Shown: in pieces, positions 35,101 to 50,100 of the stretch | How positions within the stretch are numbered: position 1 is the first letter of the stretch | Layout of the letters: each line of letters starts with the position of its first letter | Origin: Bolinopsis microptera | Lineage: Eukaryota; Ctenophora; Tentaculata; Lobata; Bolinopsidae | Direction of reading: 5' to 3' | DNA: 64,000 bases | Assembly: GCF_026151205.1 (NCBI RefSeq) | Contig: NC_087072.1 | Location: forward strand, 20,426,103-20,490,102 | Program-made: the position numbers and the translations under genes | Notes under the pieces: model-generated | Database searches by the model: none | Told to the model about the DNA's origin: nothing | Seen by the model: only the letters and a program-made list of their open reading frames with translations

Positions 35101-38100
35101 GGTCCTTAAAGTTTAAACGAGTCAAGAGGAAAGTGAAGAAACATCAGCACATTGTTCATCCTTCGACTGTGGCTGATAATGCTTACAGGCATGCTTCTGA
35201 AAATGTTCACGGACAATCAAGATCACTTCTAATCAACAAGCTCATCAGTCTATATCGGAAGCTTCAGCAACGTTGCAAATCGTTGGAAGCTACGTCTCCA
35301 AAGCCAAAACTCGACAATCCGCTCAAATCTCAAGATGTCAGCAACTGCACTAATTTGAACGAAATTTCTTCGTTACAGCGGTACATGAACACGTGCTATC
35401 AGATGCTAAAACAACAGCTCAGTACCTACGAAAAGAAGATTTTTTTGGAGAAGGAATTGAAGGTGTTCCAAGTAAACGATATCCCTACACGAGTTGCCTG
35501 CTCTAGAGACGTGGTCAGAAGGAACAGTCTCCCTACTGATACACTGTTCGAGTATCTCTTTGGGAAGGAGCTAAAACCATCAGCTGTCTTCGTGAAATAC
35601 GACCGGCGTGTCAGGATTCCTAGTCAGGAAGTGTGCCGGAGGATTATTGGCGAGGTTCCACCTAGCACCAGGTCCAAAACTACCGTCATCCCACCAAAAC
35701 CAGATCAGACAATCTCCACTCCCCGCTCAGAGGGATCAGCAACTACTAGAAATAACTCTTCCCGCCTACCAGAAAAACAAAACACTACTAAAACTGACAA
35801 TAACCGTCAGTATCCAACCCTGGAGTTCAGTCGGCAGTGTTTCACCTCTTCAGACACAGCTAATCAGTGTAGATCTCAAGTAAAGACGTACAGAGTGACC
35901 GAGAGATTAGAGAGCTCTAATGGGGTGGTGACTGTGAAGGATCACTATGTGACTGCTGTGTCATGGATTAACAACAACAAGATATATGTGGGTGTTACTC
36001 TGACATTGACAACAATATGACTGACTTGGCTGTTATGATTCGTTAAGCTTGCCATTACAATATTATGAATCGATAATTTGTCTCCGATATCACACCCAAA
36101 ATAGAGAGTTTTGTCACTTAAATCTCTGCAGTTTCTAGAGTTTATCTAACCGATATTTTTTCAGGTGAAACTTGTTAACATCAGCAATGAAGATATCCTG
36201 AGTGGAAATCACAAGCTGACCCTAGGTCTCATATGGACCATAATTTGCAGATATCAATTCGAGGTAACTGTTTTTACTGCATGGTTTCCTTAATCCAATA
36301 TCAAATGTCCAAATATTTTGGACAGATGACAAGGCAAAATTCCTCGACATATCTTTAGATATTTCGGGTATTTTTAGGTTTTTTGGATACTTAAGACCCT
36401 TTCGGGTTGACTAACGTTTCCCCAACTTTCAGAACCTTTCTATGGGAAACGTGACAGGTGGCAAGTTGAAGAGCCTGCTCCTGGCTAAGTGTAACCAATC
36501 TATCATGATCGGGTGAGTGGGTGTATTGCTTATCTGAACAGTAGCATATTGATAAACTATCTTTAGGAGCACATTGATAATAATTTGTGATACAATTATT
36601 TTCATTCGTGTAAATCGTAAACGCCATTGTATCTTGTAATAAACTTGAAGCAGTAATTAGTCGAAGCCCTATATTCTTTAAGTGTGGAACTAGATTTTGT
36701 CCCCTCTGTTGTTTACCTGACCATGACTCACGATGAGCTGATTATGCTGGGGGTTTTAACCTGGATGTTTATCCTATCTTGTTTAGCTCTCAGTAACCAT
36801 CCAAATCACCTCAGGTAACAAAGTCGTAGAAACTCACTAAACTCACGTCATTCCATCCAGATGCTTAGTCTATTGGTGGCACAAAGTGTGGCTGTCATGT
36901 CTGATGTTACTCACAATCACCGCATATCGCCAAATCTAACCGATCAGCTGGATCCTACTTAAAAACCACTCTTATGCCCTGATAATACCGACACGGTCAC
37001 CCAAACTCCTCTATATCTCAATAATTTTACCTCGACCTCACTTCACCCTCGCCTCACCCTCACTTCTACCTTAACAATCACCAAAAGCCGGTTTGTTTGA
37101 AGCACGAGTGAAGCACTAAACCTCACCCTTCTCAAGAACCAGCTCATCCAGAATAATGCACGCAAAGAAGGCGGCTACAGTGTGGCGGATGAAGGGCAAG
37201 AGGAACGGTAACCACAAACCTAACCTGGGCAGTATAAGTGAAGCTGCTGATGATGATGATGATCAGAGTGGGTACATTGATCCGGACGAGCTGGCTAACG
37301 GGTTAGTCATGGTGTGAGAGCGGTGAAGTGGGAGATAACGGTGAAAGTTGTGAATAGTGCTGATGTGAGAATACTGAGAATGAAAAATGAGTGACTAGAG
37401 TGACTGGAAAGCAAGAATGCTATATTCTAATGACACCCGTTCGACTGTGCTGTGAGAGAAAGATGCCGATAGAAGAATGAGCAACTTGAACCAACGATAC
37501 CATAAACTTCCATTTTATATTAAATAGCTTTAAAACCCAGCACGCTTTTGTGGGAAAGTAAAGTGTATCCTGGCATGATTATGATTTTGTAAAGCCTTGT
37601 GAAATTAATTGTGCATATGTTTGCATGTTGAGAGTGATATAAAGTACGTCATGTGTTACCTGTTGTGTGATTAATTAGGCTATTAAGTATATATTGTGAT
37701 TGTGTGCTTATACTGTAAAGTAGTTTCTCTTGACTGACTCTATGCCTTCAGGTATCCTCCCGCGAAAGCACACAACTTCACCTCATCATTCCAAGATGGA
37801 ATGGCTTTCTGCGCGATGGTAAGTTATCATTACGGTTATTATGCGGTCACATTCCAGGATTTCGTAACTAAAACAGGTTGTCTGGTCTGCATGGCCACAA
37901 ATAGCGATGCACGAAAATTGTCGTCAGAAAAATAAGATCTCGGTTTACAAACTCCTCCCCTTTTCACAACCCTAACCCATGTCCCATGTAGATTGCTGCC
38001 CACGCTCCTGACGCTATCGACATTGAGGCGTGCAAAGAGATGGAACCAATCGCTCGACACGAGCTTGCATTTACAGTAGCAGAGGAGAGATTTGAGGTGC

Positions 38101-41100
38101 ACCAGCTGCTGGAACCCTACGATACAGTCCATAGCCCTGACGAGAAGAGTATCATGACGTACATTGCTGCTCTAACTGCTAAACTACCTGATCTGGGAGT
38201 CCATGTAGATGTGAGTTGTGTTTTGTTGAATATTCCTGCACGTGCAGATAATAGTAATACTGTGGCTATTTCTTGTTCTTGAAGCTCTATTCTGCTGAAG
38301 GAGTCCAATGAGAAATAGTTGTCTCCAAGCACGAGAAACAGCAATGAATGATATGAAATGCTTTCAACAAATTTCCGCGTTGCAGAAGGAATAACCTGCA
38401 TAGTTTTCATTAACGGCTTTTGTATGTTTCAATTGAAGACGGTTGAACTAATCAACCCTTCTGCGCTTTCACAAGGGAATACAAACCAAACGATTCCTCC
38501 GACAAAGTGAAGCGCTTAGCGCAACGATGAACCTAGCACTTGCTCAATGCTCACAGTACATATTGTATCACCGTGTGATATAATGCGGTTCAAACCAATT
38601 GGATGGGAAACGTATTTATAGTTTCCGATTGGTAGACGTTGCGTACTTTCGGGTCGGGTTAAAAAACACTCAGGACAAAAGAACAAGATACCAAGAACAA
38701 ATACCCATAATTTTTCCAGCATTCAATATCCCCTGCACAATGGTAGGTACATAACAAAGAGTGGCGGTCTCGCCCGTACTTACCCAGCCTTTTATACCTT
38801 TAGTGATCAGCCAACCAGTCACGACACTCATTATCTCGAAGCAATATTATCAAATCACCCTTTTTTCGTGACCAATGTGTTGCCTGCCTGTGTCAATGCT
38901 TGGGATCTGTCACTATTTCCGAAAACAATAGGAGCTTTTGTCCGTATCCGACGATTCGTCCTCGTTCCTAAATTTCGTTGGAAGTGTAGTGACTAAAGAC
39001 CATTCTTTTAGTCAGCTGTTTAGAGTTTGCTTTGTAAACTGTATTTCTGAGGAAATGAGTTGAATATTTGATCGCCGATAAGCACAATTTGAACGTGTTA
39101 CTTACTGGTTCCCATTACTGGTTTCCCATTCTTGAGCGTTGTCATGGATGATAAATTCGAGGAAGTCATCGAAATGATCGAGCGAACGATACGTACTCTA
39201 TTTGAAGAAGTAATGTCACACACATTAATCTTACCATAACGTATTTCACAATAGATCTTTTATATTGAAATGTTGAATTGATGCTAATTTCAATTCTTTA
39301 GTACTCTGCCATGCCTTGATAAAAGTTTAGTGTGCAGACAACATAAAACGTTGTGCAGATTCGATTCATATCAGTTTGTCCACAACAAATGTGGATGATG
39401 TGCAGTTAGAATTTGTGCAGGCCACAAGGGTACCGGGTTAAGAATATTTCTATAACCCATGCCTGGCATACCACGTGCTGATAGTTGAACTTTACCAGGT
39501 TGCGACAATAGACGACTATGCGACCCACGCTCGGGCAGTTAAACAGTTCCTGGGAGACAAGAAGAACAGTTGGGACACCGACCCATTACCCGTCACTGTC
39601 GGTACGTTCCATGTTGACATGATTTTCACAATGCACATAATATGCACATAATATGCACATAATATGAACATAATATACACATAATATGCAATTAACATGC
39701 AATCAATATGCACTTAATATGCAATTAATATGCACTTAATATGCACTTAATATGCACATTCACTAGAACTTCAAGTTCCACAACACTTAACTATCCCTGT
39801 TTAAAGAAAATTCACCCTCCCTAGCCCAAATTAGTGATGTGGATAACCTTGGAACATGCTCACTCATTACCATCAGTTGCATACTGAATGTTGCTTTGTT
39901 CTGCCCCCAAACCAATAATACCAAATAAAAGCTCTTAACTTAAAGTTTAAGCAGTAACCAGCCATTATAAGCTGATTAGCCCCTATTGAACTGTTGTAGT
40001 ATTGTACCTGGAGGGTATTATATCCTGAGTTTGAGCAGTAAGGTCTGTGTTGCTGCCCAATGCTTGCTATCCTGCATCAAGCATTTTTCATAGTCTGCTT
40101 TCATTGTTTCATCCGCCATAAGGCTCGTGGCAGCCACAATTTGCATTCATAAATGAAATGTTTATTGATAGGTATTTAATGATAGGTATTTTCAATTTAC
40201 ATGGGCATGATTTGACATATTTTGTGCATAGCCTCCATATATTTACATGTCTGAGATTATGATGACTATTGACAATTTGGAGCATATCCCAAGTACATTC
40301 CACCGGTAATTGGGACATTTTTGTGCTTGATTATTATTTGATAGCCTCTCCTGCACGTGACCAGAGTACCCTGATATACTCGTGCCCCATGTAACACTAG
40401 CAGCAGGAATGAGAAGCATGTTAAACCCGTTTACTAACCCTGGACCAGATTCACCTACAGAGACGATACAAGCTGAGATTGACGCCCTGAGAGCGTTCGG
40501 AGCCAACCAGATGCCTGATAAGCATAAGGAGATTGACTTGCTGGCTAAAGCTTACAAAGAACTTGAAGGTATGGGATGTGGAAGTAAAAATGTTATCACA
40601 GACTTTAACACCTACTGTAACACAGACGTTAACACCGACCTGGACTCAGTTTAGGGCAACTAAACAACAAAATGAAATTACCGGATCAAAGACCAAGTTT
40701 CTCTGCCTTAACACGTGTCGAGAGAATAACAACTACCACTTCTTTGAGGAGTAACAAACACGCGACTGCAACCGCTTGCCAACGACTACTGACCAACTCT
40801 GTGGGAACTACTGCCCTCCAAAACATCTTATACTGAAACATCGACCAACATGACCACTCGCCACTGACCACTATATATAATATAGAACATTTAATGGAAA
40901 ACAGTAAGGATAATAAGCAGTATTCAATATGCATGTATCTAGTTGATTATGTTATCATAACACATTTTTCCTTTTAGCAAAAACTGATTCGGACCAACTG
41001 AAGATCATCACGGACGAAGCGCTCACTCCCAAAGATTTGTCAGAGAGCTTCAACATTGCGCTGAACGCCAAGAAAGGACGAGAACAGAGACTCCTAAATC

Positions 41101-44100
41101 TCCTTAAAAAGTAAGTGTTAATTTGCCTGTGTGTCTATCTTTGTGGATCATTAGATTTTATAAGCTGCAGGAATGTTGCAGAATGGTGATATGTTTCTGT
41201 GAGTGTGTGGGTATGAACCTTACATTTAACTGCTTAAGTTTGCACGGTTCACATCATGTTTGGTACATGCGAGACAGTGCTGTGTTTGTGGTGACGTTTT
41301 GTTTGGCGGCCCAGGAGACATGGTAAGGTGTTGTTGTTGATACCCGGAATTAGTAACTTGAGAACTATGATACGGCTCGGAATGTAGGGCTTGATCTCCT
41401 GAAAATTTCAATTACTGCAGAGTTCAGTGTCAGTTCCGATCGAGAGTTTCTCGATTAGCGAAATCGCGGCTTGGATTCCCTTTGTGATTTCTTTGTAAAC
41501 TTTCGACGTTGTGTTTTTACATCAGAATCCAGCTACCATCGTATTTAAGGTGCTTCCCGTCGAAGCTTTCTTCTTTTCTTATCATTGCGTAATTGTACAT
41601 GGAATGCTGCGTGTCTGATATCGGAATATCACGTCAGCCTTCTCTTTTTATAATTATATTTCGATATTTTTGTTACCTTATTGTTTGTCCTGATTGTATT
41701 TGTAATGAACTCATACTCAAACAACACTGCTACTCCTAGAGAGATCAGTGAATATTTTCACCTCCCTTGGTTCGATAACCTTGTTTCATCTCAAAATCAC
41801 CTTATGGCTAATACTTCAATCCAATTACCCGATCAATATCTGATGATTTACATTCTTGACATATTCTAGTTTGTTCGTTTCCCATTGCCGCTTTCTGGCA
41901 GAAGGTTTTTCTGTTATTGTTATCTCCCTAAAAATGAACTCATGGTTCGCGCCTCTAAACATAGCGACGCCGCCGGCAGCTGCAGCCGGGTCTGGATCCA
42001 GCAGTTCCTCTAGATCCAGTTCGTTCTCTCTGGTTCGGAGACCCCTGATCAAGAGAACCAAGAGTTTGAGGAAGGCCTCTGTTCGAGCTGCTAAGAAGCT
42101 GAGACCCACCAGTATGATCGATGTACCGGCATGGTACAATAATTTGCTGTGAGGGCTTCCATTATTTGTTAATTTGCTTCGATCTTTTACACTTTCACAA
42201 GATTTGATAATTGTTTGGTTTTATTCAGCATGATTAGTGTTAATTTGTGAACGATCTGTTGTTTGTTCCACTTCGAGAAGCAGGACACCTAAAAATTGTG
42301 CCCTGAAAATATTTTGGTAATCGGTATAGAAGAATGTGAATCAAATTCAAAGAATGGGGATACGTATCTTAGCTCCTGTAACTGTAAAGTTGAGTGTTGA
42401 CAAATTGGCATGCTAAGACAGATCAGGGTTGAATTTGAGTTATACTTCTTCAAGATCATGTTCAGATTCGGATGGTAGTCAGCTTTGTTACTATTCCGAA
42501 TTGTCACAAACGTGTTTGTCACCCAAAGGTAGCTTAGTTAAAGGTATCAAGGCTTTGTAACCTTGTAACGTGTATCAGATTTCTTTGAAATAACAAGAAT
42601 AACTTTGGCCATTGGCCAATGATCGTTGAAATATGTATAGATGTATCTGCTTATCTGAGTGCACAGGGCACACTATTTTTCATCCTAGTTCAGTAGATGC
42701 GCTTAGTGATGTTGATGTTCATTCTTTGCACTGCTGTGACTTGACCGTGTCCATGAACTGCTTATCAGTCAGCGATGTTTGTCGCTGCTTCCTTCCTAAT
42801 GTCTTTCCTCAAGTAAATACCTCAGTCAAACCGTGCCTTGTTTACATTGATGTGCAGATGTAACCAACTTGTTTGTAAATATGTACATTGCACAATGCAC
42901 AATGTACCTTGTTGTTTGTAGTTTGTCCGTGAGAAGATTAAAGTGTGTAAGTTAACCCAGTACGCTATATCAGTGTACACTAGTAACTTCGTATTAACTT
43001 ATCTCACCCCCTTACAGGAAAGAGAACGAGGGTTCAGACCTAGAGAAGATAAGTGTTGACTGTGGTTCAGTCAAGGAGAAGCTCCGCCAGCTGGCTGGAG
43101 AAGTGAGCCGAGGCAAGGAGACTTGGCCGGATGCCAGCCAGCCCGAGATTAAGCGGGACTGTGACCGTATTGACGGTTTCATCGACGTGATCACAGCAGA
43201 TTTAGATAACATCACGAAGAAGTATAACGAGGTGGCACAGTATGCTACAGATACGGATACTATCACTCCCATTGCAGTTCTGATAGATGAGCAGAACACT
43301 GAGTTTGAGCAGATTGTTGAGGACTACCGAGCCTTCATATCTCAACATGTAAGTATTAATAACGTACAAATTACTTCGCTTAATTATCGGCTGTCGTTTT
43401 GTACTTTTTGTAAGAGACACCGAAACACGCACTTTTCCACTTTTTTCGATACGTTAAGTCGTTGTTGCGGTTGTTGTATGTACTCGTTCTAAATGGCGAA
43501 CTTAAAGTCTTCGCATACATGGATTAGAGGGCACAAAGTCGTGTTGACTCGCTCCACTTCTTCCACCAAAATCGTACGAAACGTTTATAGGGTTTGCGTT
43601 TGCCAATTTGTCAAATTATCTGTCTGATCTTGCAATTTCTAAAACAACCTATTTAATAATGCTCTGTCCCTGCTCCGATTTTCCTTACAAGCTCCCAACC
43701 CCCTCAGATGAAGGATTCAGAGGACTCTCTGCTGAACAAGATCAAGGATCTGAGCGAGAAGCTGGATGCTAAGAGGACAGGTCTGAGTAACATTCAGTGG
43801 ACTAACGACCTCGCTGTTCTCAAGTCTTGTCTGGAGGACGTTGAGAAGATTCAGAATGACATCAATACTCTCGAGGTACGTGGGTGGTTACCCTTTAATA
43901 TCGGCAACGTTTCTACCTAAAGTAAGTATTAGAGAACCAGGTGGTTACTTCGGGAGACATAATATGGTTCCCTCCCTGGTCTGGCTTCTAATGGTCTATT
44001 AATAGCTGGAATAGATTATAAGATTGCAAAATTGTCGAATGTTGTTATTATAGTATTATGTATCATACATGAAATTTGTGTTTTTTGTTTTCTGATAGAA

Positions 44101-47100
44101 AGTCATGGTATCGTCAAATAACCTGACTGTTCGTGGAGTTCCAAGTGAGGTGGAGAGGTACTGTTCGACAGTCTACCATATTTTCCTGTTCTTTTCTTCC
44201 ATAGTTGGGAATTCCATCATCTTGATCGCCTCAATAAAGTACGATACCATCAACCTCAATCGCTTCATCGTCGCCCTGATCCAACACATTGCTGTTGCCG
44301 ATATAATCACTTCCATATCCTACGTCATCTTGCCAGGCACAGTATCCCAGATCGCAAACAAATGGTTTCTCGGCGATTTCTGCCATATCAGTGTTCCCCT
44401 TTCATGGCTCTGTTATAGAGCTGCTGCATATCTTCTATGTGTTATGATAATCAGCAAGGTGTTTATATTGCGATACCCCCTTCGTTCAATCACCCTCTCA
44501 AAACTCAGGGCCCACAAAGTGGCAGCAATCATTTGGACTTGGAGTCTTTTTTATCCGGCTTACAATCTCATAGCACGTAATCATTCCTACTTCGACTATC
44601 GAGTTTATAACTGTACATACAGTGAGCTTGCATCTGGATGGAAATGGGTCAAAGTTGTAGCTGGGGGCTTCCTGAATATCACCATTGTCATGAGCACTGT
44701 TGTTCTACTGGTTATGGCAAAAAGGATGACTAGACGGAGAAATGATTTGAGATGGCAAGGTGTCTTGACCGTGGTGCTAACCTCAAGTGTACACTTTTTA
44801 TCAACTTTACAATACGCTGTCTACCTGGTTGCTGATTACCTTGTGACTGAGAAATATTTGGGTTACCTAGATCCTGTCTTCCGCAGAATATCCCTCAATA
44901 TGGCTTATCTGAACATTCTCTGGAACTTCTACGTTTATATCTTCACTATCAGCAGCTTCAGAGAGTTTGTACGGTCTAAGATACGGTCGCTTTTACGATT
45001 CATGCCGGTTCTGCATCCAAATTCTGTTGGTTCATTGCAGACTAACAACCACCAGTCACAGGAGTTATGAAGGACAACATGTTATGGAATAAAAAACAAA
45101 CTTGAATTTTCTTTACTCTTTCACTCGAACCAATTACGCGAACAAAAACTATTACTGGGTACCTTTCCTTGTATTGTGATGATGACATTATGTTGAGCTT
45201 ATTGGCCTTTATCTAAAACTCGGCAGCGCGTACAAATCAGAAGAGAGGATACATCAGGTGAAGGGTAAATATTACTTTCAATAGTGCTGAGGCATCCTTG
45301 TGTGATTACCGTGTTATTTGAGGTAAAAACGTTGATTATTTCAGGCGGATAAAAACGAGCTGAAAGCAAAGCACGAGAGTCTGGTACCCTCAGACCCTCT
45401 GTACGGCAAGTTTGACGCTGTGCTGGCTCGCTGTATCGAGAAGTTTGACGATACTCAGAAGCAGGCTGTCAGGTCCCACCACGATCTCAGCATTCTCAGG
45501 AAATTCCTTGAAGGTTGGTTTCTTGCGTGTGTGTATCTACTTACATATTTTCAAATATTCTCAGTATTGTCATTCATTTATCGGGTGTATGCTTTGATCT
45601 CCTCCTGGTAATATTATAATAGCTTGATAAAGCATTGTCATAAAGCTAAAGATATTATAGGTTCTATTGAACATTTTAATTGTTACGCAGACACAATTCT
45701 TCTTAATTACATACATATTATACCTCATGAATCAACCGCTTTGTCTTGTTCATGTCTCAAGTAAAAGTTGACTGAAGTAGTATGACAACTTCCCCAAGCC
45801 ATTCAATTGTATAAGCACATTTTATTAAACATATTGAGACAAATAAATTCTCTTCTGCCACGCCTATCGGAGGTATTGTTTTCCAAAAAATTTAAACATG
45901 AAAATCAAGTTCAGAACATGCGACTGGATGCCATAGATCATTTAGAGGGTAAGTGGGTGTGTGCATGGTTAAAAACCCGAACTTCGAACTCCGGAATTAT
46001 AAACTCCGGAGTACGGACTTCCGTCATTGTGAAATAGTCGTCTAAGTTTTTATGCACTGAAGCTGCTGCAGGTTCAGCAGTTGATGATTGAACAGTGTTG
46101 CAGGGAATTCTACGCTCTATAGTGTGGTTTTTGAGGAAAAAGAAAAACTTTTGGCTCACACACCCACAGACCCTTCTAGCCTCCACCTGAATATTTTTTT
46201 GAATTCCAGAATTTTGTTTTATGGTATCTGATATAAAGTTGTTAAGCTGCGTACGTTAACCATAGATGCCAGCTTCTTATTGATACCATGATGAGCGCTT
46301 TAACTTTAACAAAGCATCTAATAGTGCCTAGTGCCTATACCACCTAATTTGTACTGGCAACTATGGTGCGTGAGCTGATCGTTTTTTCTCTTACTTCCGT
46401 TTGTGTTGAGTTCTTAGCTATGTGTACCTAACAACGTTTTATGGATTTCCTGTATCGCCCACAATGTGTCATGATGAAGAACTGAAAGTCGTATGGATTA
46501 TTGTTCGTGTGGTACAGTCAACGAATATTTAACGAAAATGCTACAATTAAACACAAACCACATCACATTATCACAGTTTCCATAATCCGATCGCGACCAC
46601 AGTTACCAAAATACTGTTAATTTGGTCTGAACAACATTTAATATTTGCAGGAGTATTCCAAGAGCTGCCCTGGATCAAGAAACAGGAACAGAACGAGATC
46701 AAGAGAAGGTGGCACATTGTAGTGGACCCCTCTGCTATGCCACCCTGCTCTCAAGTAGAGTACCAGGTGTGTACCACGTGAATATTTGTACCACGTGATT
46801 ATTACTTATCATCTTCTTATCTTGTGTTTTTATGCGAACTTCTTATCTTTAGTTCCTGGACCGTGGGATCAGTTTTGTCGTATCTGTAAAGTTTATTTCG
46901 TTACAGTATCCTGGTCTTTACATTTTGTTAGTAATCGAGTGAATAACAGCCTATTGTTTGAGGCTATTTCCTCCTCCATCAGTGTTTGCCTATAATGGAC
47001 CACTCACAAGATAGATGACTTTGCAATGTGCACATTGTGTACCTGTTATCGTTCTAAGCTAACAAACCCTCAGTTTAAGTACCTGGTGATAAGTACCTAA

Positions 47101-50100
47101 ACTGTATTTTCTCACGTGGCAATCTCTACCTCTCTCCGCTAAGAACCTATTACAATAAAAGTTGGCCACATTTTACATTTTGATAGCATTGTTACATGTG
47201 CTATACCGTTGCCCAAATATGTCCCGTAAAACACTATAACCTCTGTAGTGCACAGTGCTTCACTGCCTTCATTCAGGCAGGTTTTAGCCATAAGTTTATA
47301 AACAAAATGTCTATTGGATATAGAATCTTAGAATTCTAGGACTGCTCCCGTAACGTATAAATACATTTCCGGGCAGTATCCAAGAAGCCTGACCCAGTCT
47401 GAGGACTGGTCCGCGTACTACTTATGACATGATGGTAAACACATCATGAGAATGGTATAACGGATGCAATTAGTTACGACTAGCATTAATTGACATGCCA
47501 CATTTAATTAGTACATAGTAATCGTTGACTTCATGCAACGTTATAATTAATGCTAGTATATGATCTGTTTACCATAATGTCATAAGTAGTCTGCAGACTG
47601 GTCCACGGATTGGTCAGCGGACTGGGTCGGGCTTCGCGGTGAAGAAATTTCACATCTACAAATTTCAAATCACAAACGATGCATTGCCAGTTTCTTTCAA
47701 TAGTTTCTTTCAATAGTTAATTTGATTTGAAACAAAGAATGTTTAATGTTATGCTGGGGAAATGCTCGGACTGGTTAGGGCAGGCACAAGTAAGCAGAAT
47801 TTGACTGTACTTTATGATCGGGGAAACTAGTAACATCCATGTTAAAACACATGTGCTCTGGACGCCTACTCTTGCCCTCATAAACATCGCCACATCTACT
47901 TAATAAGTTAACTGGTAGCAATCCCAGAGTTATAATATATGCGCATTTTTATTCATTAGAATAATATTATTTTTAATTAGACATGGAAGTCACAGACAAA
48001 TGAAGCTATTGATATTTCTGGCATGACATGTGGAGTCAATTAATAATCTGACACATCTTCCGTTTGTAGTTATTTGCATCATGATTCACTTTGTCTCTTG
48101 CCTTTCATAATCAATACCGTTTTTCTGGCAACTATTATCGTCATTAGACTCACGAAAAACATCAATAAAACTTAAATTAAAATATTTTTCTAGGTTCTCC
48201 ATACATAGTTCATTTTCGTAATTGTTGCCTACCGTTTTCATGGTTCTTCTTCCCAAGGGTGATGTAAGGATTAATGTGATTTACCACTAGCAGATCTTAC
48301 CTACACTAACTGATTTACGGATCTGGTCATGTGATCAGCCCATTTGGGCCGCCATGCGGTTCACTATCAGTATAGTTAGATTAATCTTCCTTCGAGCCTT
48401 ACCTGCGGTCACTATTGTCCGTAATGAAAAAGTTGAGGACGAAAATATGGTATGTTTAAGTGGTGGAGTTATTGAAATAAGTTCACCTCACTCGTTGTCA
48501 GGGGTTCTGTCTTGTTAACACCCCTTCTCCTCCTCCACCCTCACAACTATTATTTCAGGCTGAGCTAGCGAAGCTGACGCAGCACGAGAGCAGCATAACC
48601 CAGCTGATAAAGGTAGCAAAGAACCTGATCAAGGAGTCTCCTGAGCTGGACGTCCTGGTTCAAGAGCCCATGTTCAGACTGGAAGTAGAGTGGAAGAGAC
48701 TCTACAACCTGATGCAGTGCTGTAACACCCAGCTGAAGATCTACGAGGAGAACCTGCCCTTCTACAGAATACTCAACTCTATTACTAAGAACACTAATGA
48801 TATCAACGAGGCTTTGCTCCATCCTAACAAGGAGGACCCGACCAAGTACAAGCAGCTGTTAGAGCAACATAACAAGAATATTGAGATTGGACTGAACCAG
48901 CTGGAGAAGTTGGATAAGTACCCCTCTACTGGATACTTCATTGATAGGTCCATCCTTCCATCTGATGTTAACGGACTTGGAGATGTCTACCTCAGAGGTA
49001 AGTGTCGTAGTACACTTTAGCATATTTTGAATGAAGTATTATATTGCATCTTTTTACAATTAATAAAGAAATTGTTTAGTTAGGAAAGCGCTATTTATAA
49101 GAAATCCGTACCTTTTACGTACTCGTAAATTGCCGTCTAGCTAGAACAAATCCATCTCGAAATCAATTACGTGACGCGTTACGTGCCGTTTGGCTGGGGT
49201 CTGACTGTCATAAATAAAAAATGTTAATTAATTTGCAGGAGAGAAGATCCTGCGCCCAGGTGACACAACCCAGATCACCCGTGTTGGTGATAACCTGGTA
49301 TGTGAGGTGAAACTAGACTCCGGCAAGAAGGAACTTCTTCCCATTGTTTACTTCACCAGACCTTACGAACCCCCAATACTCAAGAAGGTATGTCTGGTAT
49401 TGTTATTTTAATCAAGATCTCTAGTTATACCCTTTTTTGTTGTTCCTGTTGTGGTTGTGATATCCACTTAACCTCGTTGGGTCTACGTATGTCTAGACGT
49501 GTATAGGGGTCCCTTAATGTAGGACATGGTGTAGTTAACCCACCCCTAACCCTTAATACCCTGGGATATAACATTAATTGACCCCCTCATTGTATACCCA
49601 CGGGGAATCAGAGTTTGGTGGACGTATCAAATATAATTGAGCTCCCTAAATACTCGGCTTGCTTGGGTTGCATGAAACTATTTGTCCACTAATTTATTTA
49701 ATGGGGGCTTATTGTGTAGCATCTAGCTTCACTTGCCAGCAATTCTGCTAATCATCTTGTGAAGCTTTAGTTTCGGCTTTAGTTCTGGTTTTATTTCTGG
49801 CTCTAGTTTTTACACCGTATTTGGATTGTTGCACCACGCTTAAAACCATGCTCGTTATTCATTCCATCCTAATGAGGGAACAGCCTCTGAAAGTAAGAAA
49901 CATTTTGCTGATCTAGAAACACCGAATTAGTTAGTCAGTAGTCTGATAATCAAAATTCATGTTACTGACAATGTTCATGAATTATCTAGCATTCATATAA
50001 CTTGCTACCTTGCTAATTAATTACTTTTTGATTCAATTTTAAAATATAACCTTGCGTTTCAGTTCATCATCCACCACAAGCAAAGAGTGGAGGAGATCAA

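Noticed and set aside
42901-42926. Palindrome GTACATTG..CAATGTAC as a regulatory site
   Set aside because: Short, imperfect and in the middle of an intron; no further support.
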